In this document: piece by piece, positions 33,385-43,702 of the stretch
Position numbering within the stretch: the stretch's first letter is position 1
Layout: each line of letters opens with the position of its first letter
From: Spisula solida
Taxonomy: Eukaryota; Mollusca; Bivalvia; Venerida; Mactridae
Length of the DNA stretch: 64,000 nucleotides
Assembly (NCBI GenBank): GCA_947247005.1
Contig: OX365946.1
Coordinates: forward strand, 49,874,734-49,938,733
Direction of reading: 5' to 3'
Translations under genes and position numbers: made by a program
Notes under the pieces: model-generated
What the model saw: only the letters and a program-made list of their open reading frames with translations
Databases searched by the model: none
Told to the model about the DNA's origin: nothing

Positions 33385-34290
33385 ACACCTGAAGTATTGA
33401 GACCAGATCCCTGGAGTGGAGTATTGAAACCAGATACCTGGAGAATTGAGACCACTCACCTGGAGGATTGAGACCAGGGGCCGGGATTACAAAGAATACT
33501 CACACTCAGCACTCAACACTCAATTATTGAAATTCACTCTTTTGAGGTTCATTGTGGCATTTATTTTAGATCAAGACGTTGTAATAATGTAAAATTGGTT
33601 CTACATTTTGTTTTTGGCTTACTTCCTACTTTAATTTAGTGTATTTATAAGCTATAATTGCAATTAATCAGTCTGAGTGCTGAGTGTGTCACTCCAATAA
33701 ATACATTTACACCTCATAAATAGTACAAAATGGCAAAGAACATTTATTAAATGTTATTTCTAAAACTCATTAACTATGTTATACATTTTTCTCATCTAAA
33801 TTTGCAATCTAGGACAAAGAATAGCTCATTATATTACATTTTCAATATTTGAGTGTTGAGTGCTGAGTGTAAGTATTCGTTAAACTCCCAGCCCCAGATT
33901 TCTGGAGTTTGCAGCATATCATCAGTAAAGGGGTTTCACTACTGTTAAATGAAATTGTATTTATGTATATAGCACAGAGAATTTGACATGATCCCGACCT
34001 TTATTCATGATTACACATCTCCTCTTTGTTTGTAATAGGTCCATATCCTTTAGAAAGATATTCTTGTTAAATATTAACGTAAAAACAGTTAAAATAGTTT
34101 GTTGAAATAATTTTATCAACTGTTGATATTTTTAACCATTAATATGTCTAAAATCAACATAAATATATCAGTATATTGGCCTCAATAGTCAAATAACTAT
34201 ATTAATTATGTGGTCTCAATACTCCAGAAATCTGTCTCAATACGCCAGAAATTTCCTGGTCTCAATAATCCATGATCTCAATGCTCCAAC
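33385..34290. repeat. Small fold-back element with ATTGAGACCAGA-CCTGGAG arms
   Basis: The left arm, 33385-33477, has four ~25-bp direct repeats (GTATTGAGACCAGATCCCTG). The right arm, 34205-34285, has three inverted copies (CTGGTCTCAATACTCCAG-like). The left arm is split by the MITE at 33478-33896 and resumes as AGATTTCTGGAGT. The middle is AT-rich and non-coding. Confidence 0.7.
33478..33896. mobile_element. 419-bp MITE with GGGGCCGGGATTACAAAGAA ends
   Basis: About 55-bp inverted ends. Left GGGGCCGGGATTACAAAGAA then ACTCACACTCAGCACTCAAC; right TGAGTGTTGAGTGCTGAGTG ... CTCCCAGCCCC. A diverged partial copy starts at 38655. It is inserted in the left arm of the small fold-back element. Confidence 0.78.
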
Positions 34291-35379
34291 AGCCGAAGAG
34301 GCCAATCAATGCTTTTACTCAACGAACAGTGCGCATTAACAAAGAAACAGTTTCTAGAGCTGCTGTGAAACACTCTGTAGACGTAGATTTCACAGTGCTG
34401 CCACTAAGTGTACTCCAATCAGGGATTGTCCTCACAAGGCATCGTCTTCCGTTTACAGGACATATACTTACTGTAGTTACTTACATTAAGCCAATTCTGA
34501 AAATGTAACATGCATAATGCAATTCATACAATTCGAGTACTAGTATAGTCAAACGTACTAACCATTAACGGAGGCACATAAACGCTTGTTTCATTAAAAT
34601 CTATCAAGGTGACATTTTTATGTGCTGTGTTGCATTCAAATTAGAACACCCCCTCGAATATATTTACAATTAAAACTTTGTATCAATAAGGATAAAGAAG
34701 AGCGCTTTCCGCAGACCCAGGATCATTGGAACAGAAGCTGACACCAACCAATACAAACTGGCATGAAATGACATGGGTTATATGACATGGGCTTCATGTT
34801 TTACATTCTTTTATTACCTGTCACTGTTGCCTTTTTGCAAGAGGGCATTACATGGCGGGAAACTTTTATTTACACTGTAATGTTTTATAAGGTTGTCTAT
34901 TGTAAAATGTTTAAGCCCCCAGTGACATTTTTCGCTGTCCGTACCAAGGCGGGAGCCCTTAAGTCAACCTTCCTCTATGTATATATATTAATAGTAAAAA
35001 TACAAAATTACAAAAATATTTCGCCATTGTGCCTTTTTGTTAAACTTTGTTCATTTTGTATGTGCCATTTTGCAATTTCGTTGCCAAGCACAAGGCTGCT
35101 TCGTATCTTTCAAAATTGCATGTACATATACACTATATATATGTTGTAGATTGTCCTTCACCACCTCGGAAATGTATTAATATACGTCTTATATAAGACT
35201 TGTTTACAACTCCAATTTCTACCCAAATTTAGGTTAATTTACCATAAATAAACCTGTTACTAATTATTGTATATGTACCTCTTATCTTTAACAATCTGTC
35301 TATGTAACACATAAAAAATGCATAATTATGGAAACAAATATTGTTTAAACTAGATTGTCCTTGTGATGTGTAATGTCCA
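34291..35379. other. Spacer, no gene recognised
   Basis: ORFs of 78 and 120 codons occur (34272-34508 and 34787-35149), but they have no recognisable domain, no splice support and AT-rich random-looking composition. Confidence 0.4.
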
Positions 35380-37300
35380 GTTGTTATTTTCCTCTTCACC
35401 TGGCTCTCGTTCCGTTTTGGTTTGGCTGACTGGGGCGGCGGATTTTCGGGACGGGATGCCGTGTTTTCAGTTGGGTAAATATGCTTTGTGTGTTTTTAAT
35501 GTTTTCTGTGTTCGGCTGGTTTAGTTTAGTGATGCCTTCCCTGTCTGACTTAATATAGTCTTTTTATAGGCCTATAACAGCTACATCAGCGATATGGTAA
35601 CGACAGACAGCAACCACAGAAGTTCTATGTACCCTCTCAACAAGGTGAAGAAGTGCAAAAGCAGTGGTATATCATCTTTTAAGGCTGAAGTGGTGACCTA
35701 CAGCGACCAAGCCACCAAAGCATTCTTCCTCAATAAGCAATCAGTGTATTCACCAAGGAATACCTCAATGATATACCGTCACTTGGAAACATCCTCCATC
35801 CAGACATGTACGGCTTCAGTATAGTCAAATAGGGTGTGGGGAAAGTCCTAGCTTGCCCACATAAAACAACAGATCCAGACAACATCCCGACCAAGTTTCT
35901 GTAATACTATGCTGAAGAACTGGCTCCGTCATTCGCGCTCTTCTTGAACGCCTCAATATCGCAGGGTGTATAATCCCATCAGACTGGGGGCATACCCATC
36001 CCCAAAAAGGGAGACAACAGTGACCCAGTCAACTTCCGACCCGTACCCATACCTATGTATGCAGTAAGCTGATCGAGCACATACTTCACAGCCAGATTAT
36101 GTCAAATCTTGACAAGTACACAGTTACACGGGTTCCAGAAAAATAGAACCAGCTGTCTCTTGCGCTTCAGAACATAGCTAAAGGCGAAGATGATGGGGAA
36201 AAGATTGACGCCGTCCTTCTGGACTTCAGCAAAGCATTTGGAAAGGTCCACCATGAGAGGCTAGCCCACAAACTGAACTACTACGACATCAGAGGAAACC
36301 TACTGCATTGGATTAGTAGCTTCCTCAGCAAGTACTGTTCAAAGGGCAGACCCCAACACATCACCAGTCACCTCAGGCGTACATCAGGGATCAGTCATCG
36401 GACCGCTCCCCTTCCAGTTGTACATCAGCAACCTGTCACTTCCTGCAACTTCTACATCCTACTATTTGCCGACGACAATTTCTTGTATTTGACAATTCAC
36501 TCCAGAGAAGATGCCAAAGTCTTACAAGATGGCCTGGATAGACTACAGCAATGGAAGCGTGACCGGTTGATGTCATTAAATCCTTTTCTTTTAAGTGCGA
36601 GACCGTCCGCATTACAAGGGGCCCCATCAAGACTCCATGCTACACCAATAGGCACATAGTTTCACATGATCTGAGTGTACCCTATATAGAGGGAAGGTAG
36701 TGCAGCAGCCATGTTTAGCCGCAACGGATATGACGTTACGAAAGCTGGTACCCAGTTTTTCTACAATTGTCACAACAAACACGGATACCAGTTCCTGTGA
36801 CGTAATACCCGTTGCGACTAAATATGGCCAATGCACTACCTTCTTTCTATATAGAGTACACTCAAAGTCTCGGATAATTTGAAAACATGTGCCTATGACT
36901 ACACACACAACAGTTAGCTACTGTAGTGACAGGAGGTAAGTATCTGGGGCCAGGGTGTATACATAGATGGGAAGCTCTCCTTGAATACATAAGTTGCAAC
37001 GACAGCAATGCCTTTATCAGGAGAAACCGGACATGCTGTGTCCACAACAGATAAATGCACAATGCTACCATACCAATATTTTAATAGACGAGCTCCGTCT
37101 GTAATCCGCATACCAGGACAACATCAATCAACTGGAGGCAGTTCAGCGTCGCACAAAACGATTCGTTAAAATTAAAATGGACTATCGCTACACAAGCAAC
37201 AGCAGCCAAGTGATTGCTGACATTGACTGGAAACCCCTCGCTAAACGCCGATCCAATGCTAAGCATGGTGATGGTCAACGAGAGGTGCTCCACTGTATGA
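35380..37300 (+). pseudogene. Broken CR1/Jockey-type LINE (reverse transcriptase ORF2)
   Basis: Several frames spell the reverse transcriptase in order. NKVKKCKSSGISSFKAEVV (about 35640) is followed by TDPDNIPTKF, then IPKKGDNSDPVNFRPV (about 36000). Next come DAVLLDFSKAFGKVHHERLA (about 36210), the catalytic LFADDN box (about 36464; FADD present) and LQDGLDRLQQWKRD. After an insertion the sequence continues with EAVQRRTKRFVKIKMDYR (about 37140). Stops and frameshifts separate these pieces, and DFSKAFG has G where D is usual, so the copy is dead. A 251-bp MITE (36647-36897) splits it. Sequence at 35462-35562 recurs at 30707-30800. Confidence 0.88.
36647..36897. mobile_element. Palindromic MITE, copy 1 (ATAGGCACAT ends), inside the LINE
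   Basis: Near-complete palindrome of 251 bp, from AATAGGCACATAG to ATGTGCCTATG. Arms include AGCAGCCATGTTTAGCCGCA and its complement. Flanks share CTACAC (36640-36645 and 36899-36904), 6 of a probable 8-bp duplication. A clearer copy is at 38719-38997. No coding capacity. Confidence 0.85.
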
Positions 37301-37831
37301 ATGTACCGATGTCAGTTATGACGGGTAATTGTTGGTTGGTACGTGGTTGATAAGTGGTTTCAGTCCTTTTTGTCTTTGGTAAGAAGGACTGTCTGTACCC
37401 AGTGGCGTTGGTGTATGGGGGTACATCCTTCTGGAATCCCGGTTCAGTTGTCGCTAGCTCTAACGATCTCACCCACTACACTAGTTTAATGTTCTAAACA
37501 TACATTTTTACCGTGCGGTAATGGCAGGGAAAGTATTCAAGTCCGTTTGGCTTCGTTGATTGCATTTAGAGTTATTGTTCACTGAGTTTTCAACAATGTT
37601 ATGTAGAATTATTATTGATGTTCGTATTTTTAGCTATATATACAATTGTAGGCCCTATACAAGGGGTGATAACAAACGGAAGCGTTCCCTGAAATATATT
37701 TTACTGTCGTTTCAATAAGTAGTACTAATGAGGGAACTGTCCCATTCAATAGAATAGGGGAGTCTTATGTTTTATATAATAAAATAGATACCTTCAATCA
37801 ATAGTATAATACTTCAAAAGCAGTTTTCACA

Positions 37832-37900
37832 TCGTCTCGTTAGTCGAGTGGGTAAGCATGTCGCTATTGTACAAGTAATTTTGTTCAATCTCGCCACTGG
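37832..37900 (+). repeat. tRNA-like (SINE-type) sequence
   Basis: TAGTCGAGTGGG at 37841-37852 fits the A box and TTGTTCAATCTCGC at 37881-37894 fits the B box, at roughly tRNA spacing. No sound cloverleaf, so I read it as a tRNA-derived SINE head or tRNA pseudogene. Confidence 0.5.
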
Positions 37901-38221
37901 TTCTACACTCATCCAAGTAACTTAAATGTTAAAGTTTTTATTATCTTTTTGCAAGTACCTTACTTTTTATTTGTAACTAGTATAATAACATACACGAACT
38001 AAGCTATGCAGTACGTAGATTAATGCTTGTGTTATATTATCATTCTTTATCAAGTCGTGTTTCAATTATTTTATATTTATATACATTACAACACTCATAC
38101 AATCGTTTTTTTATATATTCACTACAACATGAAACTGTGATTACTTTGAAGTATCGATTCATTAAAACGGCAGTACAATATAAGACTTTATAACATGGAT
38201 ACATGCAATTAAAAGGTTGAC

Positions 38222-38303
38222 CGAAGTAGGGATCGAACCTACAACTCAGAATAAAATAGAAACTTGAAAGAAGTGAGGGTTTACCCACTGCATTACCGCG
38301 TCT
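38222..38303 (-). repeat. tRNA-like (SINE-type) sequence
   Basis: On the minus strand, TAATGCAGTGGG (38295-38284) is an A box. GTAGGTTCGATCCCTAC (near 38242-38226) is a five-pair TPsiC stem with a canonical loop. The middle is longer than a normal anticodon arm. A decayed tRNA or SINE head. Confidence 0.55.
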
Positions 38304-38718
38304 TTTGTATATGAAATTAGATTTGCACACTTTTTGATATCGAAACCATATAAAGTTTACCTGTCGGGCGAGTTTATGTTTATACCTGTTCTCATTTGAC
38401 TTTGAACGCACTATACATGACCAATATTTCAGAAACTTAATCCGATTATAGCATAGCGTATCACAAATATAAAACTATTTATAAACATAGTAGTAGGTCT
38501 AAATCAAATTAAGCAAAACCGGAGGAAACACTTTCTGTTATTTCGGTGAATAAATTTTCTAAGTAGCTGTTACGCCACTTATTCGAGGACATGCGAAAAT
38601 TGCAATCCACAGAACATTATACATTGTATTAATTACATGATACAGAACTGGTCACCCAATTACAACCACTACTTACACTCTGCACTCAAATATTGAATTT
38701 CATTCTTTTTACGTTCAT

Positions 38719-38997
38719 CATAGGCACATATGGTTGCAAATTATCTGAGTTTTCCCCATGTATATATATCAAATTATCTGAGTGTATCCTCGTGTATAGA
38801 GAAGGCTGTGCAGCGGCCATGTTTAGCCGCAACGGATTTGACGTCACAGTACATGGTATCCGTGTTTTATTTGACAATAGTAGAAAAACGGGGTACCAGC
38901 CTTCGTAACGTCATATCGGTTGCGGTTAAACATGGTTGCTGCACAACCTTCTCTATACATAGGGTATACTCAGAAAATAGGAAACCATGTGCCTATG
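38719..38997. mobile_element. Palindromic MITE, copy 2, with perfect 8-bp target duplication
   Basis: CATAGGCACAT ... ATGTGCCTATG, 279 bp, flanked on both sides by ACGTTCAT (38711-38718 and 38998-39005). Long internal palindrome (GCGGCCATGTTTAGCCGCAA and its complement). An 8-bp duplication points to a hAT-, P- or Merlin-type enzyme. It is inserted into a partial copy of the MITE at 33478-33896, whose ACTCTGCACTCAAATATTG end is visible at 38675-38700. Confidence 0.92.
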
Positions 38998-39198
38998 ACG
39001 TTCATAGCCAGTGCCTGATAATCACTGGTACCACCACGTTTCGTTATGTGTTCGAACTGACTATGTTGACAAAGGTGAATGAAATCATTTGTTTTTTTTA
39101 CTAAAGACATGTTTTGGTATATGGATATTATGACAAAGATCTAAGTGACAAAAACATACATGTATACCAATAAGTCTAAAATGATACTCAAATACATA

Positions 39199-39755
39199 TG
39201 AGCCAGTCTCCAGGAAAACCTGCTATATTGACATTATGTAATTACTGCATGTAACAAGGTTTTAAAAAAGCTTTCAAATAAGAAAAAAATGACATATCTA
39301 TAGATTCAATTTTAAGTAATTTATCCATATATTACTATATCTTAGCTTTAACATTTCTTATGCGTTATGTCTAAACCATTTACTTCGTTGCTATGGTGAC
39401 CAATTGCAGAAAAATACTCTGATTGAGAAAAACGAGGAGTTAGTTGTTTAAAACAGTAGTAGCCTTTCTCTTAATGTGAAGATCTACAATTTGGATGTAT
39501 ATTTTAAAACTTAAAACATCATTCTTAAACTTGATACCATTTTGACCAGTTTACGTCATGAAATGATCGAACGCAGTATTTATAAAGTACTTGTTACAAC
39601 GACATCGAATAACGTTTGAGTGACGTAAAAAATCAAGATACTAACAAAAATGTTTGCATTTTGCTTCATTAAGATTACTCTTTTAAATAGTAAAAAATCT
39701 CACAATCTAATGTTTTTGTCATTATAGCAGGTTTTCCTGGAGACTCGCTCATATA
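39199..39755. mobile_element. TIR element, GAGCC-CTCCAGGAAAACC family (inverted copy)
   Basis: Ends GAGCCAGTCTCCAGGAAAAC and, in complement, GAGCGAGTCTCCAGGAAAAC, beside ATAT on both sides. The interior is an inverted match to 57547-58138 (words such as TTGCTATGGTGACCAATT and AAACGAGGAGTTAGT). Confidence 0.78.
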
Positions 39756-40531
39756 CAATTTGTATTTCAATATCACCCCCCCCCCCTTTTGCACGATAAG
39801 CCGCAGTTCTACATATCACATCTGATTTCTAACGACATAGCGTCATATGAAGGACAGTAGCAATTCGTCCACATATGAGAAGCCTTTCGATGAGGCATTC
39901 GTGAGATTTTTTCTTTGAACTTATCGCGCATGACTTGAGTAGTTTGAAGCACACTCATACAAGCAATAACAAGATTCATAACAATAGCGTTTCAACTTCT
40001 GTTTCCTGGAGCGTTGTCTTAAAATAATATCTAACATGTGTGGAAATTAACATTGTTCAATGTTGTAAATGTTTAGGAACCTAAGTAAGACGACACTATA
40101 CATACATTATGCTATAATTCGCCGACTCAGCAGAAAAATGTCGTAAGACCCATACATATTAGAAATCTGTATTACAAGGCACATCCTTTATGAACTTACT
40201 TTTATGAAAATCGGAAAGGTCCTGTTGACGAAACTGAAGTAGAGAAATCTGTTTTTCGCAAGGAAAAGTTTTTCTAAATTTATCGAAATGGATTTTGTGC
40301 ACTTGCGACCTTTTTCTTCCAAGCCAGCAAATTATTATCACGTCACAAGCACTGAACCCCCCTCTGAAAGTTTTCCTTATTTAAATAAATTGAAGAAGCT
40401 TTAAAAACGTCTTATTAAGAATTATTAAGTATATACAATATACAGTATGTACAGCACAATAGCAGTATGTTGAAGATATCAGTATCAGCTGTATGTGTCA
40501 ATCAACGGTGTCAAACCTTTGCACGATCATT

Positions 40532-41734
40532 CTACATACAATCACGTTGAAAAAAAGCTCCCCATGCAAAGTTACTCACAGCGTGTGGGTAATCTGCCAT
40601 TACAAGATTTCGTAGATAACATGTCCATGGTCCAGTCCACGACCCATATTCAAAACTCAAACAATCGGTTGAAGATCTACACTTGTCCAGACAATGCTTA
40701 TATGTGATGTCTTCGAATATCTCAGAATTGGTATATATCTTCAGTTCAATATCATCGAACTTAGTGAACGTGTTTGCTAACTCACCGGGACATCTGGAAA
40801 CACACAACTGCTGCGAGTAACTGTAACTGGATTCCATCGGGCAGTGACAAATCTCGTTAATGCAATTGTCAGTGACTGTATCAGTACAACTTGTTTCTAG
40901 GTCACATCCTAATACGCCCGACGAACAATCTGGTTTGAAGTTCCACGTGCCGTTGTTACATGTAATGTTCATACTAGCCGATTCACTGATGGTACTTGTA
41001 CATTGAAATGTTATATTCGAACCCGACAAGATATATTGTGTTTGAGAAACACTGCTATAATCCGGACCTTTATAAATGGTCAGTCCAGTTACGGAATGAA
41101 TGGTCGCCAGCGTAATCTGCAGTATAGGGCTTCCAATTATCGAATTAGGTGACGGACAAGAGTTGTCACTACACACAGGTATTTCACCCCATCCGGTTAT
41201 CTCTGAGAACGTAGCCGTTCTTGGTCCGTACAGTATGTACGGTGGAGAACATTCAAAAGCAATTTTTGAACCATCATCATTTATATTGCCTTTGACGACA
41301 CCGTTCTCAATTGATATTGCAGACGGACTTTCTCCCTCATTCTTGCATTCATATTCAACGTTAAGTTCTACACAAACTTGTCCAACCACGCAGTTGTTGT
41401 TATTACAATTTCCAATGTCAATGACATTCAGAGAGCTTATAGTATTGAAGTCGAAGTGTTTGTCGAATTCCAGGTAATTCATTTCGACTGTTTCCAGCGG
41501 ATACACTGAGTTGATTTCACAAAGCATCAGCCGACGACTGTAGTTTGTTGACGAACAAGCCGGTCTTCGGCGACATTCTTTGGCACAGTCTTTATAACTA
41601 ACACGAATAATATATTTTATTACAAATTCCTCCAGTCTCTGTCCGTGTATTGTTTCACCAACCACGAGGCTCAGTAAAGAACTCAGTGTACAAATTACAA
41701 GTAAATTCATGCTGGTGTTAAAATATGTAAACAC
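40532..41734 (-). CDS. Secreted PAN/EGF-like/sushi/PAN protein A (400 aa, intronless)
   Basis: One open frame from ATG 41734 to its stop at 40532. A second ATG at codon 9 (MNLLVICTLSSLLSLVVG) gives a more compact signal peptide, so the true start may be 41710. After the signal peptide come an N-terminal PAN/apple-like region (C50, C54, C60, C72), a short EGF-like Cys cluster (C110-C130), a sushi/CCP-like module (about 135-188) and a second sushi module (C193, C245, C259, W264, C270). A Cys-rich EB/EGF-like linker follows (C277-C315), then a C-terminal PAN-like domain (C348, C352, C358, C372, C399). No transmembrane segment, so secretion is expected. Sushi 1 has lost two cysteines (E135 and F176) that its paralogue keeps. 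Such proteins mediate extracellular recognition; the ligand is unknown. Paralogue at 61878-63041. Confidence 0.88.
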   Translation of the reverse strand: MFTYFNTSMNLLVICTLSSLLSLVVGETIHGQRLEEFVIKYIIRVSYKDCAKECRRRPACSSTNYSRRLMLCEINSVYPLETVEMNYLEFDKHFDFNTISSLNVIDIGNCNNNNCVVGQVCVELNVEYECKNEGESPSAISIENGVVKGNINDDGSKIAFECSPPYILYGPRTATFSEITGWGEIPVCSDNSCPSPNSIIGSPILQITLATIHSVTGLTIYKGPDYSSVSQTQYILSGSNITFQCTSTISESASMNITCNNGTWNFKPDCSSGVLGCDLETSCTDTVTDNCINEICHCPMESSYSYSQQLCVSRCPGELANTFTKFDDIELKIYTNSEIFEDITYKHCLDKCRSSTDCLSFEYGSWTGPWTCYLRNLVMADYPHAVSNFAWGAFFQRDCM

Positions 41735-42061
41735 TGATGATGATCACACTATCATAGGTGCAATGGCATTGCAGTAGCGATAAGTGATCTAGTCAGTCGT
41801 TAAGTACTACCGGGCCTTTCCGTCATGGATCCAGAATATTACGTCAGCAATGTCCGCGGAGTTCCGATTGACAAAATCTTTCATAATCTGCAGTCCTAAA
41901 TTATGCAAATCTGTCCCGATTATGCCTTATAGGATATTCCACTTTCAAAATTATTTCAGAAATGTGTAATTCTGTGTGTTAGTCCGCTTATTGCAACCTC
42001 CCGTCACTATTGATGAGTTACCGGCTGAATGTAGCTCATTCCGTTTATATAACTCAGATAA

Positions 42062-42132
42062 TTTGACCCGCTCCTGACCTTTATGCATGACTACATTACA
42101 AGGTTCTTGCGTTGAAAATATCCGCGAGCAAA
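42062..42132 (+). repeat. Dispersed repeat, copy 2 of 4
   Basis: GACCTTTATGCATGACTAC, AAGGTTCTTGCGTTGAA and TCCGCGAGCAAATGG in the same order as 45988-46070 and, inverted, 3735-3830. It lies about 330 bp upstream of the start of gene A. Confidence 0.7.
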
Positions 42133-42430
42133 TGGTGCAATATCCGTCCTTTAGAGCTGTATGTGTATTACATCTCGAGCGTCTTCGTGATGCTTTCCGC
42201 TTACGAAATATACAGCCGTGAGAATAAGTATAGACAATATATCAAATGTAGTTCAAAAACCTGGTACATACATAGATTGACCTTTCCTACATCCCTCGCC
42301 GGAAGTAGATTAACGATTCGATAGACGATTACATGTACTAAGTAACGATATTGACTACCTACTCAGAACCTGTAAATGGACTGATTGATGCCAAACGAAG
42401 CTTTTATAAAACGTACACATGGGACAACAG

Positions 42431-42760
42431 TTAAAGGTGCTGCCTCACGTATTGGTTTATTGCAAACATAAAATAAATTCATAATACATAATTCACACAG
42501 CATGTTGGAAGGAAAATCTGCGTTCTTTTTAAAAGGAAAAATAGTGAGTGCGCAATATCGAAAGTGTTCACATCACAAATCGTTCTTAAAACAACCGTTT
42601 GTAGCTTTCACGGTGGGGAATCACGTGGTTTGAATGGTAACTGCAACGTTCAAAATGGCCCCTTAAAATCCCCGTATTAACCCATAAAATCAGGTATTTA
42701 ACTACTTTTTACTTATTCTTGTTATTGTACACACCATCCTACGCACAGTGGTCAATGGAA
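42431..42760 (+). repeat. Partial TTAAAGGTGCTGCCTCAC element
   Basis: Begins TTAAAGGTGCTGCCTCACGT, like the MITE at 19596, and continues through GGTGGGGAATCACGTGGTTT and AAATCAGGTATTTAACTACT. An inverted counterpart at 53330-53559 shares the end and these words, so both derive from one longer element than 19596-20096. Confidence 0.7.
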
Positions 42761-43132
42761 TATTTTGATATTATGTTTATTTCAGGACTCTTAGCCCGAC
42801 AAAAACCCCAACCGGCACTCATTCTTCCGCGTCCCTCCATTATCCTATTGGGTTTGGTATTGTCACCATTCAATGTGCGCTTACGGTGTGTAGTTGTTAT
42901 TACACAATTATAAATACGAGAGGACCAATGAGTGCCCGTTCGGTGTTGCCAAACTATTATGATCAATAACGACAACCACTTTGTATGATTCATACTGTAT
43001 AATTCTAGCATTTGGTACTTCTATATAACCAATTGTTATGATAATATATTTTAAATATATACGTATAACAGACGGATTAATGTGTATTTTGGCAGATATG
43101 GTCATGGCAGCGTAGAATTAAAACAAGTAATC

Positions 43133-43198
43133 ACTCCGTATTTAAACACTACGGAGTTACACATATGACGAATTCCTCCGCATTTATACACTGCGGAG
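43133..43198. repeat. Two hairpins with 11-nt loops and a compensatory stem change
   Basis: Hairpin 1: ACTCCGT (43133-43139) pairs with ACGGAGT (43151-43157) across ATTTAAACACT. Hairpin 2: CTCCGC (43176-43181) pairs with GCGGAG (43193-43198) across ATTTATACACT. The only stem difference (T-A versus C-G) is compensated on the other side. They stand directly before the palindrome array. Confidence 0.85.
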
Positions 43199-43297
43199 AA
43201 AGATATGCTATTAATGAATTTACTTGGAGCGATCAGGGGCGACATTTTTGAAATCCGAAAACCCTTCCCATGTTGCACGGTAACTCTCATTATGTTG

Positions 43298-43702
43298 ACG
43301 CCGCCTGGCGTATGAAGAATATACATGAATGCCGCATGGCATTCAAACGAACCATGGCCGCATGGCCTACCATTTTAACTATTATAAACGCCGCCTGGCG
43401 TGCAATAAAACCAGTCAGTCCGCAAGGTACCCGCCTGTACCCAAGTGAATAATCGCCGCATGGCGAGCAATAATCGGCGCATGCCGAGCAATATTCGCCG
43501 CATGGCGAGCAATAATCGGCGCATGCCGAGCAATATACCAATACTAGTATTCGCCGCATGGCGAGCAAGAATCGGCGCATGCCGAGCAATATTCCAATAC
43601 TAGTATTCGCCGCATGGCGAGCAATAATCGGCGCATGCCGAGCAATAAGTACGCTTGTACATAAATAAACCAGTGCAACAAATAAACCATCGCCGCTTGG
43701 CG
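43298..43702. repeat. Array of GC-rich hairpins with GCNT loops and co-varying stems
   Basis: About 13 short interrupted palindromes in 405 bp: stem, then GCAT, GCCT or GCTT, then the complementary stem. Stems change in matched fashion: ACGCC/GGCGT (43298-43311, 43388-43401), GAATGCC/GGCATTC (43327-43344), GGCC/GGCC (43356-43367), CGCC/GGCG and CGGC/GCCG alternating from 43454. From there the period is 21 bp: a 12-bp palindrome plus AGCAATAAT or AGCAATATT. The last is CGCCGCTTGGCG at 43691-43702. The family is unknown to me. A minus-strand ORF across it (7-residue period) looks like a by-product. Confidence 0.9.

Noticed and set aside
34787..35149. 120-codon ORF as a membrane protein
   Set aside because: Hydrophobic residues come from T-rich codons; no homology recognised and no splice or regulatory support.
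41100..41477. 125-codon plus-strand ORF
   Set aside because: Antisense shadow of the protein A gene.
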